Shown here: piece after piece, positions 11,457 to 24,700 of the stretch
Numbering within the stretch: position 1 is the stretch's first letter
Layout: every line of letters starts with the position of its first letter
From: Takakia lepidozioides
Lineage: Eukaryota; Streptophyta; Takakiopsida; Takakiales; Takakiaceae
Direction of reading: 5' to 3'
Assembly: GCA_030704615.1 (NCBI GenBank)
Contig: CM060732.1
Span: 70,911,053-70,971,052 of the forward strand
DNA length: 60,000 nt
Notes under the pieces: generated by a model
Database searches by the model: none
Told to the model about the DNA's origin: nothing
What the model saw: the letters and a program-made list of their open reading frames with translations, nothing else
Translations under genes and position numbers: made by a program

Positions 11457-13381
11457 CCCTTAAATGCCCAAGCAACGCATGGGTTGCTTGGGTTTGCTTA
11501 ACCAACCATAACTTCCTGTGGTTAAGGCTGATTGGGCAGCTCAATCCATAGAAAATCGGGTCCCCCTTCATACGGCATTGGTCAATGCTTGAAGGGGTAC
11601 GGGTCTGGACCAATGGGAAGGGGGCCAACTCAGCTTTTTGAGGCCATTTTGGCCCCCCAAACCTGCCCAAGTTGCTGACATGGCAACCTGGGTCAGGTTA
11701 GGGTGAAAGAAATATACCCCAGAAAATATGGGGTGGCACGCTTGCCCAAACCCCTTGAATGCCCGGCAGGGGCAGGGAGGTGGACACAGGTTTGGGAATT
11801 TCCAGGCCTATTCCTAACCTGGAATCGACGGTGATGGCAGCTCCGGCCATCGCCTCAGGCCCGTGGCTGGCGGTCTGGATGGAGCTTTGCTGTGAGGGCG
11901 GCAAGCTCAGGGCTCAAGAGGTCTCCCATGCGCGGGCCAGCTGTTTGTAGGGTGTTGGTGCTAATGCAGCCCACCCATGAGGATTGCATGGCGGCGATGC
12001 AGCTCGTGGCATTCATTTTCACGCGCAGTGCTTGGAATCTTTCATTTGGGGTGTATGGATGTTTGTGGCACGATTTTTGCATGAGAGAATCACCCAATGC
12101 ATTTCTTTGGCGTTTTGTTCTGTCAATTTGGGGTGACATTCCTTCCTGAAAACCCTAAACTTGCTCATTTCATTGCCCATCAATTTGTGGGATCATGGTT
12201 ACTTCATCACGGTTTTTTGGCCATCGATTTTGCTCGAGCATGAGAGAAGCACCTATGGCGTGGTTTTGTGGGTGGCCCAGGTTTCCATGGTGTCTGGCAT
12301 GTTCGGCTTTGTCCAACCTGAGGGTTCTCTCGATTTGGGGTGACATTCATGATTGTGGAACTAAATTGACCTGCGAATTTACATTCACGCTGTCATGGTT
12401 CCTGGCACGTTGGCCTTTCTGCAGGCTGAAGTTCTATCAATTATTAGGTAACATGCTTGACCTGCTCATCCATGTTGGCCATCGATGGTTACTTCATGCG
12501 ATTTTTGGTCATTTGGCATTTTGTGTCATTTGCATGGTTGCTGGCACGATGGTATTTGTCCAGCTTGAGGGTTCAGTCGATTTGGGGTGACATTTCAAGC
12601 ACACATCGATTTCTAATTGTCTACCTAACTGACATGCGAATTTTGATTTTGGGTGTCATGGTTCTTGGCACGTTGGCCTTTCTGCAAATGAAGTTTTATC
12701 AATTTCTTGGTAACATTTCTGACGTGCGATTCAACCTTGGTGAGACTTCTTCCCGAGAGCCTAAGTGTGGCCTGCTCATTCCAAATATCCTAGGCCTGTA
12801 GGCTATAACATAGGTGTGCCATTTGAAGTCTTGGGCAGGGAACCTAAAGATGCGATGACAGTTACTGATTGGTCTCAAAAACATTTGGGGACCTCAAATG
12901 GATGCCCTTGACACTTCAACCGGAGGGATTAGGAGTTGAACGGCTGAAATTTTTTGTAGAATATTTGGAAGAGAGATTTTGGTCTGCCCAAAGAAAATGA
13001 CCCCCCCCTTTGTCACTACAAAGGAGCTCACTTGAGAACATTTCAGGAAAAACTGAAAATTTCTGAGGATGTGTGTTATCAGGTATAGAACAACATTCTT
13101 GAGACTGTAAGTTTTTTAAAAAAAAAACTGCCTGGGTATTGGCTAAAAAATTGCTTTTTTTGGCACCTATTTCTTAGAGGAGAGTTGTTTTTGTCCCCAC
13201 TCTACACTTTATAATCTGCACATCTGGCGGTTCGCTTTTTGTGGCAGGAGGTGGGGTAGGTGGGAAGTAGTTCTAACGGTCAGTTTTACATGGACACAGA
13301 AAATCTCCAGATAAAAAGTTTTTGTGGGCCAGGGTCAAATTTTTCCACCAAAGGATGAAAATGAGCTTGGGCACTAAAGGG
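11457..13381. mobile_element. Non-autonomous piggyBac-type element with TTAA target duplication
   Basis: The left end reads TTAA then CCCTTAAATGCCCAAGC. The right end, reverse-complemented, reads TTAA then CCCTTTAGTGCCCAAGC. That is a 17-bp terminal inverted repeat with two mismatches, starting CCCTT and flanked on both sides by TTAA (11453-11456 and 13382-13385), the signature of the piggyBac superfamily. The 1.9-kb interior has no transposase-like frame. It holds a degenerate tandem repeat (12110-12725), a poly-C run and a poly-A run, so it would depend on a transposase elsewhere. Confidence 0.8.
12110..12725 (+). repeat. Degenerate tandem repeat inside the piggyBac-type element
   Basis: About five imperfect units share the order CATGGTT..TGGCACG..TGG..TTT..CA..TGA..GTT..TC(A/G)ATTT..GGTGACATT. 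The terminal word (GGTGACATT or GGTAACAT) falls near 12133, 12339, 12444, 12585 and 12710. Open frames of 60-131 codons across this stretch follow from the repeat and are not genes. Confidence 0.7.
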
Positions 13382-13385
13382 TTAA

Positions 13386-14312
13386 GTGGCTTTTCATGTC
13401 TTCTGGTTCTGATACATATCGGTTATTAGGCTACTTTCATATGCCAGTTAACCAATCCGGTTCGGATATATTATAAATCTTATATCGGGGATAGAACTGC
13501 CGGATCTTGAAATGGTTTCGGTTAGAAGAGCCTTAAGGCTTAGGCACTTTGGTGAACTATAACACTTATATATTTATTCTAACACAGCATTCATGTGATT
13601 CACAAGACCTCTTCCTTATCATTGTACCCACGATCAAAGAGTAAACAGGAGATGCTGGCTAAACCTACATCAAGTAACTGTTGGTTACCAGCAAGTATCA
13701 TTAATTGTAACCGGGAGTCTCATCTTATCCCACACAGGTCAGGTTAAATAAAAAATTGTTTTATGCCTCGCCAGTTCCAAAGCCAGCCGGTTATGCCAGC
13801 ATGTGGCCCTGCCGGTTTCCTTGCACCGCAGGTTATTATAGTTTCTTAGAACCTCAGGAGCAGTGGGTACATATCCGGAACCGGACCCGCCTGTTATTGG
13901 TCACGAATATAGAGAACCACCCAACACTGGATATCACCCCATTCGTGACACTCCAATCTAAATCACTCTCCAGAGTGGGCGGGGAAGATTTGAGAGGCCG
14001 GAAACCATCTTACTGTGCTGTTAGAGATCGCACAATTGCATTAAGTTCTTACATTAAGTATTGCTAGTGTTCTCCTTTTCAGTAGAGGGGTAGTAACGTA
14101 GTAACGTATCCTATGATCAAAGACACCACATTGACTAGTCTATTGGTAAGGCGATGGGGTGGTGACGGTGGTGACAGTAGCTATTCCTCATTGTTCTTTG
14201 TTTCAACTTAACTTAGTCAAGTTCGACTTAGCCAAATTTCGTGACGCCAAATGGGAGTTACACCGATTGGAGTCTTGTGTTTGGAGTTTGGATGCCACTC
14301 CAATGATATCAC
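13386..14312. other. Repeat-derived intergenic DNA, no gene
   Basis: No coding frame is convincing. The stretch ends with the third copy of the TGT..TGCATTAAG..CTTACATTA motif (14020-14067). It could be LTR or other transposon sequence into which the piggyBac-type element inserted. Confidence 0.4.
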
Positions 14313-15166
14313 CAGTGTTGTGCGGATCCGGGTCGGGTCCGGGTTTTTTACCCGGGTACCTGGTGGGTTAGGATCCGGGTTACCCGGACCGGTGCTATCC
14401 CCAAAAACCCTGACCCTGACCCGGAGCTGAACCCGGACCAGGCTGCTGGGTTCAGAACCCGGTGAACCCGTTACCCGTGGTCAAGTGTAGCGGGGTCGGG
14501 GTCAAAATTTCTGGTGGGGCATGCGGGGTCCACCTTATATGTTGTAGGGTAGGTTCTGCTGTCAGCAATAGGCCGCTGCAGCAGCATGCCAGCGTTGTGT
14601 AGGCACATACCACCTCAAAAGTGGTTATGGGTTCAATCCACGGATTGGTGTCACAAAGTTGGGCCCTTCCAGATCTAGTGACACCATAACTTATACCTCG
14701 CAAAGGAGGAGTCATACGTTACTCCCACACATCCATGCTATAATCTATGAACCTTGAGGCATATTACTATTGTTAACATGTTTCAGAATTGATATTGACG
14801 AATGGAACTCAATTTCTGTCTTAATTCTTATGTTAAATGAGCAATACATACTTTTTGAAGGAATATGTCCTAAGATAAAATTCATTATTAGGATTTAATT
14901 TTATTTCAGCCAAAAATAATTTTATCCCTAATTAATATTATTTTTTCTAATTTATTTAAATAAATTAACTAGGACCCGGATCCCAACCCGTGAACCCGCT
15001 AATATTTTCCAACAACTACCCTGACCCTGAACCGGGTCCGTTTTGAGAAACCCGGACCCGGATTTTCCAAATTTCAAAAACCCGGATCCCGACCTGGACT
15101 AGGCAAAAAAATACCCATACCCGGACCCGGCGGGTTCCTTAAAAAGGCACAACCCGCACAACACTG
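14313..15166. mobile_element. hAT-type MITE with CCGGGT-rich ends
   Basis: The left end CAGTGTTGTGCGG (14313) is matched by its inverse CCGCACAACACTG at the right end (15166, counting one extra base inside the arm). Both flanks carry TGATATCA, consistent with the 8-bp duplication of hAT elements, although the register is shifted by one to three bases because the target is palindromic. Inside both ends, GGGTCCGGG and CCCGGAC words are densely repeated as subterminal repeats. There is no transposase frame. A B-box-like GGTTCAATCCAC at 14631-14642 may mark a tRNA-derived insert within it. Confidence 0.75.
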
Positions 15167-15798
15167 ATATCAACACATGGGACGAAGACTTTGAAGAACT
15201 TATTAGAATGCCAGTGTGATGAAGTCTTACAAAATAGAATTTTTAGTAGAAAACAAGCTGCTGGCTAGTCGCATATGGCTCCTCTTTGAAATTTACTTTC
15301 ATCCATTAAGACCTCAAAATTCATTCATTCATTTTTCATAAATTGTTCAATAAGAAAGATGTTATCTAAGGGAGGTATTACCTTGAGAGAAGTAGTTTTC
15401 AGCAAAGGAGAGGAGGTAACACCTTGGGAAGGCACCACAGGGCTCAGCGATTTCTGTCTGATGCATAGTCTCCTCTTTAGAATAAAGAGGAGCGAACAAA
15501 ATAAATAATAATAAAAGCACCCCCACGATCCATCCATGTAGAGAGCTGATATGAGCCAAAATCATCATTGTAGAGAGCTAATATAAGTAAAATCATCCAT
15601 GCAGACAACTGATATGCATCGCATCGCGCCTGCAAGACAGCAGTACTAGAAAGAAGGTCGCAACCGCGATAAATAGCTGGGCTTGTCCAGAACCAATGGA
15701 AAGATAGTGTGGCACTCTTTTCTGAAATTTTGACGAATGTTTTCCACACTTGTGTTCTTAAAAATGAGAATAGATGATAATCCAATGTCCTGCTGTCT
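15167..15798. other. GlnRS downstream region with short tandem repeat
   Basis: This holds the presumed 3' UTR and downstream DNA of the GlnRS gene. At about 15532-15625 a unit of about 33 bp around CATCCATGTAGAGAGCTGATATG is present roughly three times. No gene is seen. Confidence 0.45.
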
Positions 15799-18700
15799 TC
15801 ACTTAGATCCAACTTTGTAGGAGTCCCGCAATGTGACTGTTCGGTTGAAAACCAGCTTCTCTGCAGTAGAGTCCTTATCAACACAGAAATAACCTGCCCA
15901 CCCACCAGAATAATTGAACTATTGAAATAGATCATAAGAAACCAAGAATAAACAGTTTCATCATGGGATATGCTGAAGCCTCTGTAAGAAATTTGACAAG
16001 AGTGAAACCCTACACCCCCCCTGATGCAGTGGAACCCAGACCCACCACCATCTAATAGCCCAGTTTCATGACGGGAATACTTTGCCGTCCCCAATCCGGC
16101 TCGGACACTGTTGCCAGTGCCATAGGCTTGAGGACACAGAATCCCGTAGGTACTGGGGCCTCTCAGAGCCGGGGTTGTGCCTAACCATGTATGTGAGTAA
16201 ACCGAAACTACCAGATCATAACACATAGTTGACGTGAGGCCTTGACATCATGCTAGAAACAATCATCTTGCTTCCAAACCACTAGCCCAGTACCTTTCAA
16301 AGAGGAAACACAGGCATGTATTTGCACTGCAAGTATCTTGAAAGAGTGGGAAAGACACAACTGTGAGTGCTAAATGCATGGACACAGTGCGCACGAGCTC
16401 AGCCCTACATCAAAAAGATTGCTCTTCTTCATCGATTCAATATGAACTTCACCTAAGAGCAAAGAAAAGCACCCAATACAATCAAACAGGAATTACTATT
16501 AACTTGGAAAGGGTGGTAAGGTGATTCCTATACTTTTGCAGCCACATGTCCCATATTGGACACATTCAAGCAGGTTCTGCCCTCACAATCCCACTAAAGA
16601 GGCTGTGAAGTTAGACTCACCTAAGCGCTCGAACTGGAACTTGTTGCCTTCCTTTGCAAGCCTCAGTGTGGGGACTGCATATGCATCTGCAATGACTTCT
16701 CTCGATTTTGGATTGAGATCTCCAAGCCAATCATCCAACTCACTTGGATTCTGCCAGAGAGTTTTACCCAGTCAAATGAGTGAATATCATGAACAAAAAA
16801 CTGTCAAATGTTTCTCCCATTTAAAAATCATTTTAGTGCAAACTCAGGGTAACCCCAAATTCTAAAGTCAATGTAATAAAATCGAGTTTCCACCAATCAA
16901 TCCAAGGCTAGGCAATAGATAACCATGGGAAATTTGCAGCCAAAGCTTTCTTGAAGAGTAATGTTTCACAAAACTTACAGAACACAAAAAGGTCCATTGC
17001 ATACAATCATAAGATACACAAGATCTGTAATCCTTAATCACCACCAGAGAGTGTGAAAGAGAGCCAGACCTCTGATTTGAAGAGCTTGTCAAACGACCGA
17101 ACCTCCACCTTCAATGGCTCCACGTCAGGTGACGGCTCAGCCACCCAGTGTATCACACCCTGCAAGAGGCCACAAATAAGGATGTCGGCAGACATACTAA
17201 TTAATGAATGAGCATACAAAGTGCCTTCCAGCATGGCCCACCATTGAAGCTTAGGCCGTGGTGGATAGTGGATACCTTTGGCTTGCTGCTCTTGGCACGG
17301 TCATACTCTACATGGAGCTCCACAACGGTCTCATTGTCCTCTGCCAACATAACATTTGTACACTTCATGGGATACGCGTATCTGCATATAAATGCCCATC
17401 AACCACCACACAAAGGCACACAATTTCCCCAGAATGCATACAATTCAGCATCTCTCTGATAGAACTAATGAGAAGATGTGCACAGCACTTGGGTAGAGTA
17501 TCTAATAATTGACAATCCAGATTTAGTCAGGATGGCACCTTTTGCTTTAATATGGGATGTGTGAGCATACAAGCTAAATACATACTTAAATATGAAGAGG
17601 AGAATTGGGAGACGAACCTTAGTAAAACACTTTTCCCTGGTGCAAGGCCATAGTAGTCTTTGGAGTCTTTCAACCGAAAATCTGACGATTCTATGTACAA
17701 CACCCTTGAAAACGGTACCTGCAGGAAGAAAGTAGTTTCCCAAAAAATTTCAGATGATAACATCAAGGTTCAAACAAAAAAATTGCCACTACTGATCACT
17801 TCACCGAGATGCATTTAGTCCCATCTCAGTGTTCCCTTGTTGAGATCAACTCTAGCATTGGGAAATTTGTAGTTATCTACCAAAACTTCACTCCTACACA
17901 TAGCCCATTACCAGGCACTGGCTCACAGACAATTTACCATCAAGCTTCCTTTCTTTGGAGAATTAAAATGTCTATATAACTGGTATTTAGCAAATAACCT
18001 TGCAGTCTATGGTACAAGGATTTCTCTTGAGAGGAATCCTCCCCTTTACGGAGCATCTTCCATTAACTGGTGACGAAAGACAGACAAATTAAGACCAGAA
18101 ACAAATCCAGATAGAAGCTGATGTTGCATATCCAACCCAATCAGCCAGGTCCAAGCTATTCCAACTAGAGCTGTGACATCAGAGTACAAATGCAAAACGC
18201 AAAATTTGACGATTAGGGTGTAGCCTAAAATAGACTACCTACCTTGTAAGTGCCTGCTGGGTCTCCATCCCTGGCATCCGGCCAGATTTTGGCCTCCAGC
18301 TCTTCCACCATGCCCTCTTTAAGATTCATGATTACCACCTGCAAGCCTCTCCCATTCATTCACTGCACGTGCCTAGCAGAACAGAAACATTTCACACCAT
18401 TTCAACAGAGCAGAAAGAAAAGAACTTTACAACATCCACGCAGAGCAAGAGAATGTACTCATAAGACGTTGTTTGCCGTAGCCTTGTGGCCATTGCAGAG
18501 CAAGAGAGAGAAAGAGAGGAATGAGAGAAGAAATCTATTACCTCAATGCCAGGCCAAGATGGAGGCAGTTGAACAAGAAGATACATAAATAATGGACCTC
18601 TTAGGCAGACGACAAACAAACATAGGCAAATAACGTGCAACTACAAACATTGACACACCTTTAGAGGATTGAGGACGACCATGGTTCGGGCTGCATTTTT

Positions 18701-21700
18701 GTTCAAATCATCCCTCACGTAGTGCTCTAGCAGCTCCATTCGAATTAAGTTATCACTGTTTCTCAGAAGCATTTGTAGAAGATCCAAATAAACAGCCAAT
18801 TCAAAGTAAGCACTTTCAACCTAGTTGGAATTCTTCATTTACTGGTGGACTTGACTACTGGGACATTATTGCATTGAATGTAAGAGGAAAACCAAATTAG
18901 GATGCATCTGAATGCAAGCACATCCACCAGACCAATCAAATGACTTCCTCGCACTTTGTGGAAGGGCCACTCCAATTTCCTGAATAGCAGCAGTGACTTT
19001 CTGAGATATTTACAACAGCATGGCTGCCAATATCTCCACAGATAAAACATTGTTCAAGCTATTACACAGTTCAACATTTCAACCCACTAAATTCCTTGCA
19101 GACACATGCTACTTTATTTTGACTGCTGATTCCTTGCTACAATTGGCCCCCACAGCATACATGTCGATGGAGCTTGACTATACAACCATCACACATAAAT
19201 ACCAATCCTTTATAATGCAGAAACATTTATGGCTCAATGCATCAGCATTTTCTCAGAAACTACATACCTGCGCGTGATACCAATGCCTCGACAAAAGGCA
19301 TTGATGGCTTCAGGAGTGAAACCCCTTCTTCGGAGACCAGCGAGTGTAGGAAGGCGAGGATCGTCCCACCCATCGACATAACTCTCCGTGACAAGCAGAT
19401 TCAGCTGATTCCAGAATAGAATTTAGACTTTACTAAGAACAGGTAAATCATTTCTAACACAGGGCCCATCAACAAAAGAGCCAGTTACGAGACTCTTTGA
19501 ATTCTTCTAACTAACGTGCAAATGGTCGAGGATGGGGCCTCCTAGGAGGCAGTTGCTAGAAAGAAGCCATGGCATTGATTTGGTAGATCTAGCACAAACA
19601 TCCAGAACAACCTCACCTTTCGTTTCGACATAACTGTGTTTGACATGCCCAGACGGGAATACTCCCACACATATGGAAGGTACAAATCCAGTGCCTCCAG
19701 TAACCAGTAGTATGATGCTCGCCGTGACTCAAACTCAAGAGTACAAAGCTGCACAGATGACGACAAAAGTGCCATTTCTTTCAGTAATTGCTAGCACAGG
19801 GTACAATGAAGCTGCAAAGAAGTCAAAGATCATGCCACTTTTCCAGCTGTACCTCACATTGCTCCTCTTGTCAACTTCCACCGCTTGGCAGAAACTAAAA
19901 AGACAATAATGTCCAGGGCAGTACATATGGCAACTTGCATATCAAACGAGCAACATGAATCTTCCAACATACAGAAGGTAGAAGCACAGTACATGGTGTA
20001 CATGACAGAGGATGGAAGTTAAGCAAATAACTCATGAGATTGAAACTCAACATCAAAAGGGTACTGTAGTTCCAGATGTCCTCATGTCACCTGGCATGGC
20101 AGGACCCTCATAGTGATGGATTTGTGGGTTGATTTTCAGATGAGACAGATATGATTGGCATGCTTAAGTTCTTACGCATGTACCCATGGACAAGAGAAAG
20201 GGACTCACAGAGTGGGTGATGTTCTCAAGACAATCCACAATACAATGCGTATAGTCGTAGCTGGGGTATATGCACCATTTGTCACCTGCATGTGGGTGTG
20301 GGGCGAACTGGACATGGAGTATGCACAGAGAAAATGTCACTTGCTTTTAGTAGTTTATGTTCACCGAGGATCACTCAGACATGTGGAATTGCTGGATGCA
20401 AGCATAAATGCCCATGTTGAAGTATCAACTAAGAGCTCTTAATTCTACCTGCAAATGCCTTTCGTACACTAACTCATTGAGGAGACTGTACCTTGGAAAT
20501 GTGAAATATGAATAAAGTGTCACCCTCAAGCTGGCTACTCTGCAGGGTGAGCCTGAACTAGCCTGGCCAACCAGTCATCTGATCGGCTTTGATTGAGATC
20601 CCACTTCTCTTACCTTTCTGTCATGGTTGCCATAATAATTCATTTCTCTTCCCCCAGGAAACATGTAGTCAACAGCAATCTACCATGATTCAGAGAGAAC
20701 AGAGAATCTTTTACCTTGATTCTGTACGCAATGAGATCATACATGTTGAAATTGTCATTTTTCATGTCCTGTTTCATGCGCAATGTGGCATTGCCTTCAT
20801 CTATCAGACCACACCGCATGTCGCAAAAAAGCTGAAGTGATTCTTCTATTGGGCGGTCTCTCCAAGGACTATCCAACTTCTGTTCTCGATATGATTTGAT
20901 CTCATCAGCTGTCTGAAACCATAAAACCAATGTGGCCAATTGGTCAGGTAGCAAACTTAGAACCCTAAATCTCTGGAAACAGAGCAAGCAAGAAAGGAAG
21001 AATGAAAGAATGACAAACAGAGATGAAGGGAAAATAAATAGAAGTTTACCTGATGATCCACATAGGCACAGCCTTTCTTGATCAACTCAACAGCCAGATC
21101 GTAGAGCTTCTGAAAGTAGTCACTACTGTAGGTCACCTGCCCATCACACAGGGGAGAAAGTTCACTAAACACCCCAAAAAAAAACCCTGAGGTACGGAGG
21201 TTTCCACCCAATTACATAAGCAACCCCATAAGCTCCAGGGCCAAGTGCACTCAAGAACACTGGAATATTGATGAGGGAGCCCTAAATGCCAGAACACCCT
21301 CTATGCCACAACCAATCACACCCTAAAAGGGACCAACACTCTGATCCAAAACCTTGAATCACAGTCCATCCAAAATTCCACCAATAGATCCTCAACTCTC
21401 AGTCAGTAAGTGAGGAAGCACTGTAAGTTACCCAAACCACCTTACATCAGATGGAAGAAATGAAATGGTACTTTATAACGTCCGTGGAAAGCTCAAAGAG
21501 CTTATGGGACAAAATGGAAAAAACATGAGAGAGGAAACAAAACCAGAGCCAAAAAAACTACTGCTCGAGGGATTGTCTAAGGGTGAAGGCCCGTGCAGGT
21601 AGGCTGCCAAGCATTTCTGATCCTCATAGTGGAAGACTTCAGTGAGAGATTGAATTCCGCGGAATAGACAGTGGAATCTCACGGATCTCGTAATATAGAA

Positions 21701-24700
21701 AGAAAGAATTAAATACATCCTCAGCAGTGCCAGAAATAAATGTGCCAAGTTATTTCAAGCACCAGGATGAAGGTAAAGTGTCACCTTGAAAGGCTTCCAT
21801 CCCAGCCAGTTGACAATTTCCTGGATATGGTCAATGTACTCCTGCTTCTCTGCCTCGGGGTTGGTGTCGTCAAATCTGCACCAAGAGTTTGACCATCAGC
21901 TAGAAAATGAATCGAATGTATCATAAAGCTGCATCATGTTGCCAAGAACTTCATGTTGTCACCTTAAGTAGCAGTCTCCATCATTTTCTTTGGCAAGTCC
22001 AAAATCCACAAACATGGCCTGCACGATATCCCCCCCATACAAGCCAAATTCCCAAGGGCATGAACAAGTTATAAAACAGCCCAAAGTCTATTGGCAGAGG
22101 CTCACACACAGGAAGGAGGCAAGCATGTAGGAAAGTAAATAGCTTTAAAGCAACTCAGTGTGTCTATGAGGTACAGGAACGAGGTAAAATGATGTGAGAC
22201 TGTCAGTCATCTGGAGGATGGGTTACCTTGGCATGGCCAATATGCAAGTAGCCATTGGGCTCTGGAGGGAACCTCGTGAGGACCCTGCCACCAGTTTCCT
22301 TCAGATGCTTGTCTAGTTTTTCGCGTGAGTTATGTGGTCTCCAAATGGTGCCATCACTGAAGAAAATTTCAGTATGTACCTACTCAAATAACACCAGAAC
22401 AATGAGAGCCTTACACAGAAGTTGAACAGAGGTAAAACAGATCATGGAACAATGGGATGTGAGAAAATCTGTTTTGCTTCACTTCACAAACCAAAACTCT
22501 CCAATAATTATTACACTGATTTCCAAGACAAAAGCCTTACCAAAATGTTGTCCTGTGGCTTGGGGAAGATGGCATAAGGATTGCTCTCCTCTGGAGCTGG
22601 TGCCGATGAAGGTGCCTGGTCAAAACCTACTCCAGAACTCACTTCCTGCAATTACCACAAGACAGCATCAAACTTAACCAGCCAACGTCATGGGTCTGCT
22701 CGCCTGTGTGACAGAATCATAGCCTAAACTGTACTGTGGAATAATTTAAGATATCATCATCTTGGCCACATCTATACCCTCTCTTTCTCACTGGTAGTCA
22801 TTGCCTTGAGCTCTAGTATTGTCCTCCATCCACTACCCACAAATGATGCAAGCTTTTGCAAACTTTCACAGCCTACTCTGAGCAAGTAATGTAAGTGACA
22901 CCTCACCAGGCAGGACATCAAGCTGAGATTCAAACTAAGACTTAGGTTGCTAATATCTGTAGAGTAGGATAACTCAGTTTTGAATGACGGAGCCCATAAC
23001 CATGGGACCCATCTCCACTTGGGGGTATTATTATGAGGATACTGAATAATTTTTCTTTATAATTGTTCTGGATGAGATGCCCTCTATGAAAAAACATCAA
23101 ATTTGCTTCATCCAAGAAGTTGAGATGACACTGCCAGCTGTAGCCCTCATTCTCGAACAAAAACTCACAAAGAGCTCTTGAAACTTACTTAAGGCATCAC
23201 ATAGGGCAAACTGACAACAAACCTATAGGTATGACAACCAAGCATCTCATCTTCTTTCTATCCCCTCTGCACTTCAATGTTTTCATCAATCAACTCCTCG
23301 AGGATGTGGAAAGTGAGGGAATTGGGTTAAGGGTGGGTGATACCACCATACCAGCCCTTATGTTTGCGGATGACTTTGCAGGCATAGGGGAGACTCCAAC
23401 CAATCTCCAGGAGTTGATTGATTGCGCGAAGAGATACTTTGATCTTTGGGGGCTAGAGGCTAACGTCAGCAAATGTGCAGTGGTAGCATTCAACGACGGA
23501 GGAGAGGGAGGAAGTGATCTTAAGTGGCAGTGGGGTAGCCAAGAGATCCCGGTCCTTTCCTACACTTACCTGGGCGTTGAGTTTTCCTCCAATTGTAATT
23601 GGGATGCACATATCCGGAAAGTTGTTCAAACTGGCAAGGGCAAAGCTCTGGGGCTCACTAAATTTTTCCACTGCAGAGGGGTCAACTCTGAGGTTAAGAA
23701 AACCATGCTTTGTCGCGTTATTAGACCTGCCTTGGAGTACGGATCTGCAATATGGGTTGATAACTCCAACCAGGCTAAGTCTCTAGAATCCATTCAAGTG
23801 GGGGTGCTTAAGGAGTGTATGTCAGCATGCTCCAAAACAGCCAATGTGGCTGTTCGGGGTGAGTTTGGCATTCCGTCCTTAAGCTCCCGACGAGATGAAT
23901 TCAAGGTCAGATGGTGGGGTCAGCTGCAACATATGTCCAACACCAGATATCCTAAGTTAATCGACTCTATATCTTGGAAACAGGACTGCCCTGTCAAACA
24001 GGCTAAGTCCTGGCAGAAGAGAGTACAAGAGATTCTCAAGGACCTGGATCTGGATCCACAAGTCTTGACCCTGCTGGATAAATCTGACTTAGAGGCTGTA
24101 GTGGCCAAAGCCATGTCTGTTGCTGTGACATGGCTACAGACATGGCTACAGCCATGTTGCAAAGACATGTCTGTTGCCCTCAATTGCCCGTTGTGTGGGC
24201 AACCTGAAGACAGTATTCATTTTCTGATACACTGTCCGGGGTTCTCTCACCAAAGAGATGCTCTCTTCAAATCTATCAAGGGAATTGTGCCTGTACCTCT
24301 GTTTACCAACTTTGAAAGTCGCGAGGCTGAGCCAAAAGCCCAGGCCCTTCTGAGGCCTAGTTTTTGGGCACATCACACACAGCAGACTGATGCTTGTGTG
24401 AAGGGATTTCTAGAGGATATCTGGAAAACCCGGATCAATTCTATGTATCAAGGTAAGTCTTACTACCAACGTCAGCCCCTGACAGGGGTAGGTTCTGTCC
24501 CTTTGGTTTCCGCTCAAACTGGGCGCGGGGTCAATGGCCACAAGGCTACGGCAAATAACGCTTATGAGTACATTCTATCTAACGAAAAAACTTAAACCTT
24601 AGAGAGGAAAGGAGAAAGCACCTCAACTTTCATTTTCTTCTCTTTTTTCTTCTTCACAAGCTTTTCTTCATCTGCAGCTGTCTTCTCCCCCAATAAATCG

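Noticed and set aside
12195-12801. Overlapping open frames of 114-131 codons, plus strand
   Set aside because: They follow from a degenerate tandem repeat without stops in one frame; no domain, and the unit repeats in the translated sequence.
14590-14720. tRNA gene on the plus strand
   Set aside because: A good B box (GGTTCAATCCAC) but no A box at the right distance and no acceptor stem; at most a tRNA relic.
15477-16226. 249-codon open frame on the minus strand
   Set aside because: It overlaps the last GlnRS exon and its flanking intron in a different frame. Its composition is not protein-like and no domain is visible.
23290-24376. Minus-strand frames of 67-87 codons opposite LINE copy 1
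   Set aside because: Antisense shadows of the LINE ORF; the same shadows recur opposite the other copies.
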